Below are positions 8,943-17,197 of a stretch of DNA of 64,000 nucleotides, piece by piece (the stretch's first letter is position 1; the number at the start of each line of letters is the position of its first letter). The position numbers and the translations under genes are program-made. Below the pieces are notes generated by a model. The model saw only the letters and a list, made by a program, of their open reading frames with translations. It was not told the DNA's origin and made no database searches. The stretch is from Cupriavidus sp. D384 (GTDB lineage Bacteria > Pseudomonadota > Gammaproteobacteria > Burkholderiales > Burkholderiaceae), in the NCBI RefSeq assembly GCF_001652915.1, contig NZ_BBQI01000128.1, forward strand, positions 1 to 64,000. Direction: 5' to 3'.

Positions 8943-9939
8943 CTGGCTGCGCCAGCAATCCGGCCCCGCGCGCACCAGCGGCCAGTTGCCCGTTGGCTCG
9001 ATGGCCTCGGGCATGTCCGTCACGCTGCCCTACGTGGCGGTGCGCGGTGCGCAGCCGGGCCGCACGCTCTGGCTGCACGGCCAGGTGCATGGCGACGAGA
9101 TCAACGGCATGGTGGCGGCCCTGCGCTTCGCGCGCAGCCTGGACCCCGCCACCATGCGCGGCAACGTGGTGGTGACGCCCACGGGTAATCCTCAGGCGCT
9201 CGACGCACGGCGCAAGCGCAATCCGTATGACGAACTGGACCTGGACCAGACCTATCCGGGCAATGCCGGCGGCCTGGTATCCGAACGGCTGGCCCATGCA
9301 TTGATGAGCGAGGTGCGCGGCGTGGCCGACGTGCTCATCAACCTGCATACGATGAATCCGCTGTTCGATGCACGCCCCTACACGGTCTACAAGGTCCACC
9401 CGGGCAGCAGCGTGACCGAGGCCGATGTGCTGGCCGCCATGGCGCCGTTTCACCCGCACGTGGCCTGCCAGCAGGACGTGGGCGGCAAGGGCGAGCTGCC
9501 CGGCAATATCGCCGGCGCGCTCGACTACCAGTGCCTGGCCGCCGGGGTCTGCGCGTTCATGCTCGAACTGGGCAGCGGCAGCCGCTTCGAGGCCGACAAT
9601 ATCGCCGTGGCCGAGACCGGCTTCCACACGCTGGCCGTGCAGATGGGCATTCTCGACGGCCCCCCGGCCACGCCCGCCGCGACCACGCTGCGCCGCGTGA
9701 CCCGGCGCGGCTGGATTACCGCCGATGACGGCGGCCTGTTCATTCCCGCCGCACGCGCTGGCGACAAGGTCGGCGAAGGCGCATCGATTGGCGACACGCT
9801 CAAGCTCGACGCCTCGCTCACGCCCGTCAGGCCGCTCACGCGCGACGGCGTGCTGATCGGCCTGCGCAGCGACCCCGTGGTCCATACCGGCGAACGCCTG
9901 GCGTTCGTAGCGTGGGAATGGGACACGGTATCGATCTGA
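8926..9939 (+). CDS. AspA/AstE-family zinc deacylase
   Basis: 337 residues of the succinylglutamate desuccinylase/aspartoacylase family (M14-like zinc amidohydrolases). Zinc ligands are H55 and E58 (HGQVHGDE) and H141 (INLHTMN); E214 in FMLELGSGS fits the catalytic glutamate. Substrate-binding NPQALDARRKRNP and DLDQTYPG are also present. Family enzymes remove an N-acyl group from an amino acid; the mammalian relative aminoacylase 3 deacetylates mercapturic acids. The start at 8926 lies inside the end of the PLP lyase gene and is preceded by AAAAGGAC. Substrate inferred only from context: an N-acylated cysteine conjugate. Confidence 0.87.
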   Translation: MPIIGDWLRQQSGPARTSGQLPVGSMASGMSVTLPYVAVRGAQPGRTLWLHGQVHGDEINGMVAALRFARSLDPATMRGNVVVTPTGNPQALDARRKRNPYDELDLDQTYPGNAGGLVSERLAHALMSEVRGVADVLINLHTMNPLFDARPYTVYKVHPGSSVTEADVLAAMAPFHPHVACQQDVGGKGELPGNIAGALDYQCLAAGVCAFMLELGSGSRFEADNIAVAETGFHTLAVQMGILDGPPATPAATTLRRVTRRGWITADDGGLFIPAARAGDKVGEGASIGDTLKLDASLTPVRPLTRDGVLIGLRSDPVVHTGERLAFVAWEWDTVSI

Positions 9940-9964
9940 ACCTGTCGATCCGGCATGACAACGG

Positions 9965-10145
9965 CCTGCCCTCTCCCCCCGCCCCTCTCCCGTGAACGGG
10001 AGAGGGGAGAAAACCAGGGGCGCGAATGCTCCCGTTCGCTCCCCGCTCCCGCCTGCGGAACGGAACAGCAAGCCCACGTCGGCCCGACTGCTCCCGGTTT
10101 GCTCCCCGCTCCCGCCTGCGGGAGAGGGGCCGGGGGAGAGGGCGA
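9965..10145. repeat. REP-like intergenic hairpin cluster
   Basis: Between the deacylase and the second Bug gene. It contains a perfect 11-bp stem (CCCCTCTCCCG, loop TGAA, CGGGAGAGGGG; 9982-10007) and two similar direct units at about 10026-10062 and 10089-10125 sharing GCTCCCCGCTCCCGCCTGCG. Related GAGAGGGG hairpins occur near 21000, 33957 and 61708. Such elements typically stabilise or attenuate the transcript between operon genes. Confidence 0.7.
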
Positions 10146-10194
10146 GCGCCACAACGCCTTACCAAGCCTCAAGCAAGACCATCGGAGCCTCACC

Positions 10195-11154
10195 ATGTTT
10201 GCCCGCCGCGCCCTCGTTTTCAGCCTCGCCCTACTGACACCCCTGGCCCACGCGGCCTGGCCCGATTCGTCGAAACCGATCCGCGTGGTGGTCGGCTTCC
10301 CGCCCGGGGGCGGTGCCGACGCGCTGGCGCGTGCCATTGCCCCGGCGCTGTCGGACCAGCTCAAGGCCAACGTCATCATCGACAACCGGCCCGGCGCGGG
10401 CGGCCTGATCGCCACGGACCTGGTCGCCAAGTCCGCGCCCGATGGCTACACGCTCTATATCGCCACCCCGGGATCGTTCACGATCTGGCCGAACCTGCGC
10501 AAGCTCGCCTACGACCCGCAGAAGGATTTCGCGCCGGTCAGCGTGCTGGTGACCATGCCCAACGTGCTGGTGACCGGAGCCGACACGCCCTACAAGGACG
10601 TGCAGGGCCTGCTGGCGGCCGTGCGCAGCGCGAACGGCAAGTTCTCGTACGCGTCGGGCGGCAACGGCACGATCGGCCAGATCGCGGCCGAGCAGTTCAA
10701 GATGCTGGCCGGCGTACAGATGCAGCATGTCCCGTACAAGGGCACCACCCCGGCGCTCACCGACGTGATGGGCGGCGTGGTGCCGATCACGTTCTCCGAT
10801 CCGTCGGCCAAGCCGCTGATTGCCTCGGGCAACCTGCGTGTGCTGGCAGTGACCACCGCCAAGCGCTCGCCGCAGTTTCCCGGCGTGCCGACCGTGGCCG
10901 AGGCCGGCGTGCCGGGCTACGACGTCACCAACTGGTACGGCCTCGTGGCACCGGCCGGTACCCCGCCCGAAGTCGTCACGCAGCTGAACAAGGCGCTGGT
11001 CAAGGTCATGGCCGACCCGGACATCCGCCACCGCCTGGCCGTATCGGGCATGGATGCCACCTCCGACACGCCGCAGCAGTTCGCCAAACTGCTCGATAGC
11101 GAACGCGCCAAGTGGGGCAACCTGATCCGCAAGGCCGGCATCCAGGGCGACTGA
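10195..11154 (+). CDS. Bug-family periplasmic solute receptor, second of the cluster
   Basis: 319 residues. A short signal peptide (ARRALVFSLALLTPLAHAAW, cleavage probably after AHA) precedes the Bug fold: IRVVVGFPPGGGADALAR, DNRPGAGGLIATDLVAK and MQHVPYKGTTPALTDVMGG. The ATG at 10195 is chosen because the signal peptide starts there; the frame is open farther upstream through the repeat region, which is unlikely to be translated. It differs clearly in sequence from the Bug protein at 6653, so the cluster carries two receptors, perhaps for two related substrates. The stop is separated by 4 bp from the molybdoenzyme start. Confidence 0.92.
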   Translation: MFARRALVFSLALLTPLAHAAWPDSSKPIRVVVGFPPGGGADALARAIAPALSDQLKANVIIDNRPGAGGLIATDLVAKSAPDGYTLYIATPGSFTIWPNLRKLAYDPQKDFAPVSVLVTMPNVLVTGADTPYKDVQGLLAAVRSANGKFSYASGGNGTIGQIAAEQFKMLAGVQMQHVPYKGTTPALTDVMGGVVPITFSDPSAKPLIASGNLRVLAVTTAKRSPQFPGVPTVAEAGVPGYDVTNWYGLVAPAGTPPEVVTQLNKALVKVMADPDIRHRLAVSGMDATSDTPQQFAKLLDSERAKWGNLIRKAGIQGD

Positions 11155-11158
11155 TACC

Positions 11159-13405
11159 GTGACCGTCCGCCGCTACCCGCAACTGGCGCACTGGGGCGCT
11201 TTCACGGCCGTCGTCGACGATGGCAGGCTGATCCGTTGCGAACCGTTCGCGGCCGATCCGAACCCGTCGCCGCTGCTCGATTCGATCGTGCCGATGGTCT
11301 ACTCGCCCACGCGCATCCGCACGCCGATGGTGCGGCGCGGCTGGCTGGCGCAGCGCGAGGCCAGCGACGGCCATGCGCGTGGCCGCGACGATTTCGTCGA
11401 GGTTTCGTGGGACGTGGCGCTCGACCTGGTGGCCGGCGAGATCCAGCGCGTGCGCGCCGAACACGGCCCGTCCGGCGTGTTCGGCGGCTCCTACGGCTGG
11501 TCGTCGGCCGGCCGGCTGCATCATGCACGCTCGCTGATCCGCCGCTTTCATTTCACCGGCGGCGGTTGCGTCGACCAGGTTGGCAACTACAGCTGGGGCA
11601 CCGCGCAGTTCCTGCTGCCGCACGTGATCGGTACCGACCGGCCCCTGACGGGTCGTGTCACCGCCTGGCCCAGCCTGATCGCCAACACCGGGGTCTTTGT
11701 CGCGTTCGGCGGACTGGCGCTGAAGAATGGCCAGGTGTCGTCGGGCGGCGCGGCCGAGCATACGCAGGAACAGTGGCTGCGCAAGCTGGCGGCCAGCGGC
11801 GCCACGGTCATCAATATCAGCCCCACGCGCGACGATTGCCCCGAATTCCTCGGCGCCGAATGGGTTCCGATCCGGCCAAACACCGATGTGGCACTGATGC
11901 TGGCGCTGGCCTACGAATTACGCCGCACCGGCGCGCATGACACCGCGTTCCTGCAGTCGCACTGCAGCGGCTGGGCCGAACTGGAAGCCTACCTGCTGGG
12001 CAGCGCCGATGGCGAGCCGAAGACGCCCGCCTGGGCGGCTGCCATCACCGGCATTCCGGCGGCGCGCATCGCGCAACTGGCCGCCCAGCTGGCAGGCAAG
12101 CGCAGCTACATCACCTGCAGCTTCGCGGTGCAGCGCCAGCATCGTGGCGAACAGCCGTACTGGATGGCCATTGCGCTGGCTGCCATGCTGGGGCAGATCG
12201 GCCTGCCGGGCGGCGGTTTCGGCTTCGGGCACGGATCGATGAATGGCGTGGGCAACCCGCGCGTTGCCACGCCGGGACCGGAAATGCCGGTTGGCCGCAA
12301 TCCCGCCAACCTCGACATCCCCTGCGCACGGCTGTCGGACATGCTGCTGAATCCGGGCACCGCCTACCGGTTCAAGGGCGAAACGCGGCACTACCCCGAC
12401 ATCAGGCTGGTCCACTGGGCCGGCGGCAACCCCTTCCATCACCATCAGCAGCTTGCGCGGCTGCGCCAGGCGTGGGCGCGCCCGCAGACGGTGATCGTGC
12501 AGGACATCTGCTGGACGGCCACCGCGCGCCATGCCGATATCGTGCTGCCGGTGACCACCGCGCTCGAACGCAACGATATCGGCGGCTCGTCACGCGACCG
12601 CTACGTGCTGGCGATGCACCAGGCCATCGCGCCATTGCATCAGGCCCGCAGCGACCTCGATATCTTCGGCGACCTGTCCGACCGCCTGGGCTATCGCGAC
12701 GCCTTCACCGAAGGCCGCGACGAACGTGGCTGGATCGCGTCGATCTACGCGCGCTGCCGCGACGCCCAGGCACGCGCGGGCATCGAACTGCCGTCGTTCG
12801 ACCAGTTCTGGCGCAGCGGCCACGTGGCCCTGCCCGCGCCCACCGAGGATTTCGTGCTGTTCGACGATTTCCGGCGCGATCCGCAGGCCCACCCGCTGCG
12901 CACACCGAGCGGACGCATCGAGCTTGCCAGCCCCACCCTTGGCGCGCTGTCCGACGACTGCGGCACCCATCCGAACTGGCAGCCGCCCGTGGAATGGCTG
13001 GGCGCGGCCGAAGCCCAGCGCCACCCGCTGCACCTCGTATCGGTGCAGCCCGCCGACCGGCTCCACAGCCAGCTTGATGCAGCCCCGCTGGCCCAGTCGG
13101 GCAAGGTGGCCGGCGCGGAGCGGATCACGCTGCATCCGGCCGACGCGGCCGCGCGCGGCCTGCATCCGGGCATGCGGGTGCGCGTGCACAATGCGCGTGG
13201 CGCGATTGCCGCAGGGCTGGCGGTGAGCGACGGCGTGGCACCCGGCGTGGCGATGATCGCCACCGGCGCCTGGTACGACCCCGATGCCGACGGCGTGGAC
13301 CGCGCCGGCGCCGCCAACACGCTGACGCTGGACATCGGCACATCGGACCTGACCCAGGGGCCGAACGCGATGAGCTGCCTGGTGGAGGTGACGCGGGAGA
13401 CATAG
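11159..13405 (+). CDS. DMSO-reductase-family molybdoenzyme, BisC/TorA-like
   Basis: 748 residues of the molybdopterin-guanine-dinucleotide DMSO reductase family. The GGSYGWSSAG segment (Y112-G118) contains the serine (S116) that ligates molybdenum in the serine-type branch (DMSO, TMAO and biotin sulfoxide reductases). There is no N-terminal iron-sulfur Cys cluster and no Tat signal, so the protein resembles cytoplasmic BisC. Later motifs include PIRPNTDVALMLAL and QDICWTATARHADIVLPVTT. The C-terminal cofactor-binding domain covers about 620-745. Start is a GTG 4 bp after the upstream stop. In this context it may reduce an S-oxide before C-S cleavage; that role is inferred. The operon appears to end here. 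Confidence 0.88.
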   Translation: MTVRRYPQLAHWGAFTAVVDDGRLIRCEPFAADPNPSPLLDSIVPMVYSPTRIRTPMVRRGWLAQREASDGHARGRDDFVEVSWDVALDLVAGEIQRVRAEHGPSGVFGGSYGWSSAGRLHHARSLIRRFHFTGGGCVDQVGNYSWGTAQFLLPHVIGTDRPLTGRVTAWPSLIANTGVFVAFGGLALKNGQVSSGGAAEHTQEQWLRKLAASGATVINISPTRDDCPEFLGAEWVPIRPNTDVALMLALAYELRRTGAHDTAFLQSHCSGWAELEAYLLGSADGEPKTPAWAAAITGIPAARIAQLAAQLAGKRSYITCSFAVQRQHRGEQPYWMAIALAAMLGQIGLPGGGFGFGHGSMNGVGNPRVATPGPEMPVGRNPANLDIPCARLSDMLLNPGTAYRFKGETRHYPDIRLVHWAGGNPFHHHQQLARLRQAWARPQTVIVQDICWTATARHADIVLPVTTALERNDIGGSSRDRYVLAMHQAIAPLHQARSDLDIFGDLSDRLGYRDAFTEGRDERGWIASIYARCRDAQARAGIELPSFDQFWRSGHVALPAPTEDFVLFDDFRRDPQAHPLRTPSGRIELASPTLGALSDDCGTHPNWQPPVEWLGAAEAQRHPLHLVSVQPADRLHSQLDAAPLAQSGKVAGAERITLHPADAAARGLHPGMRVRVHNARGAIAAGLAVSDGVAPGVAMIATGAWYDPDADGVDRAGAANTLTLDIGTSDLTQGPNAMSCLVEVTRET

Positions 13406-13551
13406 GCCGCCGCCGCCCCGCCCGTCACTCGCGCCGCCTCGGCGTCGTTGGCGACAGGTTCCCGTCGGTTCGGCACCTGCCCCTGGCACGTGCCTTCGAC
13501 GTGGCTTATACCTGTCACATCGCAACGACACGCAAAGACGAGGACAGAGCC

Positions 13552-13899
13552 ATGCGGCATATGCATCCCCCCTTCCCCAACGCCAACGCCAGCGCCGACG
13601 ACGCCCAGGCCTGGGCCTACTGGCGAGCCCGCCGCATGGTGCGCGCGCTGCGTGGCTGGTATATCCACCTGCTGATCTACGTGGTGGTGAACAGCTGGCT
13701 GTGGCTGCGCGTCTTCTATTTCCCGTCGCCGTCTTGGTCGCACTACGCCACCACGGGCTGGCCGTGGCCGCTGACCACCACGCTGGCGTGGGGGCTGGGA
13801 CTGGGTGTGCATGGCATCCTGGTCTGGACGCGCCTGTCGCGCTGGGGTCGCGACTGGGAGACACGCAAGATCCAGGAATTCATGAACCGGCAGCAGTGA
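13552..13899 (+). CDS. 2TM-domain mini-protein
   Basis: 115 residues: a hydrophilic N-terminus, two membrane helices (around YIHLLIYVVVNSWLWLRVFY and TTTLAWGLGLGVHGILVW) and a basic C-terminus ending RDWETRKIQEFMNRQQ. This is a 2TM domain, and it closely parallels the N-terminal membrane module of the kinase at 14683-15615, which has RALRFFYMHAMLYVGVNALL and GRGWEARKIAEFMARDQ. The ATG at 13552 has GAGGAC 6 bp upstream; a GTG at 13501 is the alternative. It converges on the two-component genes with a 25-bp gap. A role as a partner or modulator of the kinase membrane domain is plausible but inferred. Confidence 0.82.
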   Translation: MRHMHPPFPNANASADDAQAWAYWRARRMVRALRGWYIHLLIYVVVNSWLWLRVFYFPSPSWSHYATTGWPWPLTTTLAWGLGLGVHGILVWTRLSRWGRDWETRKIQEFMNRQQ

Positions 13900-13924
13900 C
13901 CGGCGGCCCCCGCACCCCGGGGGC

Positions 13925-14686
13925 CTACATCTGCCTGAACTTGTGCACGTAGGCGCGCGATACCGGCAGTTCGGTGTCGCTGCCGCGCATCCGCACGAAC
14001 AGGCGCCCCGAATCGTCGCGCCGGGTGCCGGCCACGTGTTCCATGTTGACGATGGTCGAGCGGTGCACCTGCCAGAAGACGGCGGGGTCCAGCCCGTCGA
14101 TCAGTTCCTGCAGCGGTGTGCGGATCAGGTGTTCGCCGTCCTGCGTGTGTACCACCACGTATTTGTCATCACTCTGGAAATACAGCACGTCCTGGATCGG
14201 CACATGGCTGGTGGTATTGCCCCGGCTCGCGCGCACCCAGCGTAGCGGCCCGGCGCCTTCCGCGCGCGGCTGGCCGCGCGTCAGCTGGCCCAGCAACTGC
14301 GCCAGTTCGGGCAGCGGGGCCGACTCCCGAAACGCCTTGCGCAGCCGTTCGATGGTGCGGCCCAACCGCTCGTCGGTGACCGGCTTGACCAGATAGTCGA
14401 CGGCGGCACGCTCGAATGCGTCCAGCGCGAACTCGTCGTAGGCGGTGACAAACACCAGGCGCGTGTCGGTCTCGATGCCCTGCGCCACTTCCAGCCCCGA
14501 CAGGCCCGGCATCTTGATATCGAGAAAGGCCACGGCCGGCGCCAGCCGGGCGATGGCCTCGGCTGCTTCCAGGCCGTTGGCGGCCTCTGCCACGATGTCC
14601 AGTTCGGGCCACAGCCGGGCCAGCTTGCCGCGCAGGTGCGCACGCAGGTGTTCCTCGTCGTCGGCAATCAACGCGGTGGGCTTCAT
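13925..14686 (-). CDS. LytR/AlgR-family response regulator (LytTR DNA-binding)
   Basis: 253 residues. An N-terminal receiver domain (about 3-118) has acidic residues DDEE, phospho-acceptor D56 (VAFLDIKMPG), a Thr in FVTAYDEFA and K in DYLVKPVTDE. The C-terminal LytTR DNA-binding domain (about 150-250) shows RVPIQ-like strands and FWQVHRSTIVNMEHV. LytTR regulators bind tandem 9-bp direct repeats; none was searched for exhaustively. The start overlaps the stop of the upstream kinase gene by 4 bp, so the pair is translated together. Confidence 0.93.
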   Translation of the reverse strand: MKPTALIADDEEHLRAHLRGKLARLWPELDIVAEAANGLEAAEAIARLAPAVAFLDIKMPGLSGLEVAQGIETDTRLVFVTAYDEFALDAFERAAVDYLVKPVTDERLGRTIERLRKAFRESAPLPELAQLLGQLTRGQPRAEGAGPLRWVRASRGNTTSHVPIQDVLYFQSDDKYVVVHTQDGEHLIRTPLQELIDGLDPAVFWQVHRSTIVNMEHVAGTRRDDSGRLFVRMRGSDTELPVSRAYVHKFRQM

Positions 14687-15615
14687 GCGGGGTCTCCGTT
14701 CCGGAAGGCGCGTGGCAGCGGGATGTCGATCAGCACGGCGGTGCCGGGCGAGCGGTCTTCGATACGGACGTGCGCGTCGCCGTCATACAGCACCGTCAGC
14801 CGCTCGCGCAGGTTGGACAGCCCCACCCCGGCGTTGCCGCCCGGCCTGAAGCCCATGCCGTCGTCCTCGATCGTCGCCAGCATGCGCGGCCCGCGCCGCT
14901 CCAGCCGCACCAGCAGGCGGCCGCCCTCCACCTTCGGCTCCAGACCGTGCTTGACGGCATTCTCCACCACGGGCTGCAGCAGCATTGGCGACAGCGGCAC
15001 GGTGTCCAGCGATGCATCGACGTCCACCGTGTACTGCAGGCGCTCGCCCATGCGGATCTTGATCAGCGCCAGATAGTCGCGCAGCAGCGTGGCCTCCTGT
15101 GCCACGGTGCCCTGCGTGGCGCGGCTGGCCGCCAGCGATGCCCGCAAATACGCGATGAAGTGTTCGAGCATCAGCGTGGCTTTCTGCGGCGCGGGCTCGA
15201 TCAGGCTCACCACGTTGGCGAGCGTGTTGAACAGGAAGTGCGGCTCGATCTGGGCCTGCAGCAGCCGCATCTGGGCTTCCACCAGCTGCTTTTCGGTGGA
15301 TAGCGTGCGCACCTGGTCGCGCGCCATGAACTCGGCAATCTTGCGCGCTTCCCAGCCCCGGCCCAGCAGGCCGACCCGGCTCCAGGTCATGATGCCGTGC
15401 ACGGCCAGGCCCATGCCCCAGCCCATCAGCGGCGCGCGCACCCACGGCCGCTCGGGCGACATCACCAGGTTGATGACGATCAGCAGCGCGTTGACCCCCA
15501 CGTAGAGCATCGCGTGCATGTAGAAGAAGCGCAGCGCCCGTACGCGGCGGCGCGCGTCCTGATAGGCGCGCTGGTCGGCGGGGGTACGCCAGAGGTCTGG
15601 ATCGACGGAACGCAA
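14683..15615 (-). CDS. LytS-type sensor histidine kinase with N-terminal 2TM domain
   Basis: 310 residues: a 2TM membrane module (about 22-95), a short coiled linker (EKQLVEAQMRLLQAQ), the His_kinase domain with phospho-acceptor H126 (QIEPHFLFNTLANVV), and a HATPase domain (LLQPVVENAVKHGLEP; GVGLSNLRERL). This is the LytS/YehU architecture without a large periplasmic sensor, so the stimulus is probably sensed in or at the membrane. It is the first gene of a kinase-regulator pair with a 4-bp overlap. The membrane module is duplicated as a stand-alone protein encoded at 13552-13899. Signal and target genes unknown. Confidence 0.92.
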   Translation of the reverse strand: MRSVDPDLWRTPADQRAYQDARRRVRALRFFYMHAMLYVGVNALLIVINLVMSPERPWVRAPLMGWGMGLAVHGIMTWSRVGLLGRGWEARKIAEFMARDQVRTLSTEKQLVEAQMRLLQAQIEPHFLFNTLANVVSLIEPAPQKATLMLEHFIAYLRASLAASRATQGTVAQEATLLRDYLALIKIRMGERLQYTVDVDASLDTVPLSPMLLQPVVENAVKHGLEPKVEGGRLLVRLERRGPRMLATIEDDGMGFRPGGNAGVGLSNLRERLTVLYDGDAHVRIEDRSPGTAVLIDIPLPRAFRNGDPA

Positions 15616-15919
15616 GGTGGAATCCCGGGCGGGCGTGGAGTTGCCGCGAGATTACCACCGGCCCGGCAACGCCAACACGGGAAAAGCGCGGATCGACAGG
15701 AATCCGGCGCCGCGCGTCGGCACGCGGCGCCAGTTGCAGGCCACGCCAGCGATCCGCCCCGGGCTACCGCGGAAAAACCGGGTGCAGCGGCAGCTTTGGA
15801 TCAAGCCGCACGCCAAAGCGCGGCGCGTCCGGCGCGCGACGTGGCGACGGCATTCGTCGGCCACCTGCAGGTGCGGGCCCGGTCGAACCCAGGGCTGCCC
15901 AGGAAGCCCAGGCTGCCTG
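15616..15919. other. intergenic region between kinase and DadA-like gene
   Basis: 304 bp, no gene recognised. It must contain the kinase promoter on the minus strand (no convincing -10/-35 pair picked out) and the 3' flank of the DadA-like gene. Its right end holds one arm of the stem-loop at 15908-15935 and a second partial copy of the same GGCTGCC sequence, so alternative pairings are possible. Confidence 0.4.
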
Positions 15920-15935
15920 CTAGCGGGCAGCCTGG
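15908..15935 (-). terminator. stem-loop overlapping the stop codon of the DadA-like gene
   Basis: CCAGGCTGCC / GGCAGCCTGG is a perfect 10-bp stem with an 8-base loop that contains the TAG stop of the minus-strand gene. No U-run follows, so termination would be weak or rho-assisted; it may instead protect the 3' end of the transcript. Confidence 0.4.
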
Positions 15936-17197
15936 CGGCCGAAGCGGCGCGGATCGTACGGCGCGGGGTCCACGTACGGCGTTTCGCGGTCGAACAGTTC
16001 GCCCAGCAGCCGCGCCGTGGCCGGCCCCAGCGTCAGGCCCTGATGGCCGTGACCGAAGTGGAACCACAGGTTGGCATGGCGCGGCGCACGCCCCACCACC
16101 GGGCGCATGTCGGCGATGCAGGGGCGCGCGCCCATCCACGGCTGCGCCTCCACCGGCTGGCCCAGACGCACCAGATCGCCAGCCAGCATTTCGGCGCGCA
16201 CCGACTGCACCGGCGTGGGCGGCGATTCATGATGCGCGAACTCGGCGCCCGTGGTCAGGCGCAGGCCCTGGCGCATCGGCGCCAGCAGGATGCCGTTTTC
16301 GGCGTCCAGCAGCGGCCTGTCCGGCATGGCGCCCACCTGATAGTGGCGGTGGTAGCCGCGCTTGACGAACAACGGCAACCGGTATTCCAGCCGGCGCGTC
16401 AGCCCCGCGGCCCAGGGTCCCAGCGCGATCACCGCATGCTCGGCCTCCACGGCGCCGTCGCGCGTGCGCACGGTCCAGCCGCTCCCCGACTGGCGCAGCG
16501 TATCGGCATCGCCTTGCAGGAACACCCCGCCCTCGCGTTCGAACAGGGCCGCGTAGCGCGCCACCAGTTCGCCGGGGTCGCTGACCGTCCACGGGTCCTG
16601 CCAATGCACCGCACCCGCCATCGGGCGTTGCAGCACCGGCTCGGCGGCGGCCAGCGCCGCGCTGTCCAGAATCGCGTGCCGCAGGTCGTGCGCGGCCGCC
16701 ACGGTGTTGGCCTCCTTTGCCGCCGCGTCGAACGCGGCCGGGGTCCGGTACGCTTCAAGCCAGCCCGACTTGCGGACCAGGTCCTGCGCACCGGCGCGCT
16801 CGATCAGCGGCGCGTGTTCGTCGATGCAGTGGCGAATCAGCGCCGCGTACGCGCTGACCGTCGCCATGTAACGTTCCGGCGCCGATGCGTGCCAGTACCG
16901 CGCCAGCGAAGGCACCAGCGACGGCAGCGCGCGCAGGTGGTAATGCACGTCGTTGCCGCGCCGGGCCGCCACGCGCAGGATGGCCTGCCAGGCGCGCGGA
17001 AACGCGTACGGCTGCACCGCCTCGCGCTGGATGATGCCGGCGTTGCCGTACGAGGTCTCGCGACCCGGCGCCTTGCGGTCGATCAGGCACACGGCATGGC
17101 CGCGCTGTTGCAGCGCCAGCGCCGTGGCAACGCCGACGATGCCGGCGCCCAGCACAACGACTTCGGTCTGGCGGGACGTTCTGGAAGCTTCTGTCAT
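15920..17197 (-). CDS. DadA-like FAD-dependent D-amino acid dehydrogenase/oxidase
   Basis: 425 residues of the DAO/GlyA-type FAD oxidoreductase family. The N-terminal dinucleotide-binding motif is VVVLGAGIVGVATALALQQ, followed by RETSYGNAGIIQ, typical of DadA-like proteins; GLTLGPATARLLGELF near the C-terminus closes the FAD site. Such enzymes oxidise a C-N bond of D-amino acids or N-substituted amino acids. The start at 17197 overlaps the stop of the LysR gene (ATGA), so both are on one message. I rejected the longer frame to 17635 because it would run through the regulator gene. Substrate not identified; the FAD protein could equally act on a sarcosine-like secondary amine. Confidence 0.88.
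   Translation of the reverse strand: MTEASRTSRQTEVVVLGAGIVGVATALALQQRGHAVCLIDRKAPGRETSYGNAGIIQREAVQPYAFPRAWQAILRVAARRGNDVHYHLRALPSLVPSLARYWHASAPERYMATVSAYAALIRHCIDEHAPLIERAGAQDLVRKSGWLEAYRTPAAFDAAAKEANTVAAAHDLRHAILDSAALAAAEPVLQRPMAGAVHWQDPWTVSDPGELVARYAALFEREGGVFLQGDADTLRQSGSGWTVRTRDGAVEAEHAVIALGPWAAGLTRRLEYRLPLFVKRGYHRHYQVGAMPDRPLLDAENGILLAPMRQGLRLTTGAEFAHHESPPTPVQSVRAEMLAGDLVRLGQPVEAQPWMGARPCIADMRPVVGRAPRHANLWFHFGHGHQGLTLGPATARLLGELFDRETPYVDPAPYDPRRFGRQAAR

Noticed and set aside
9965..10145. CRISPR-like repeats
   Set aside because: Units are hairpins of unequal spacing and divergent sequence, with no regular spacers; they fit REP elements.
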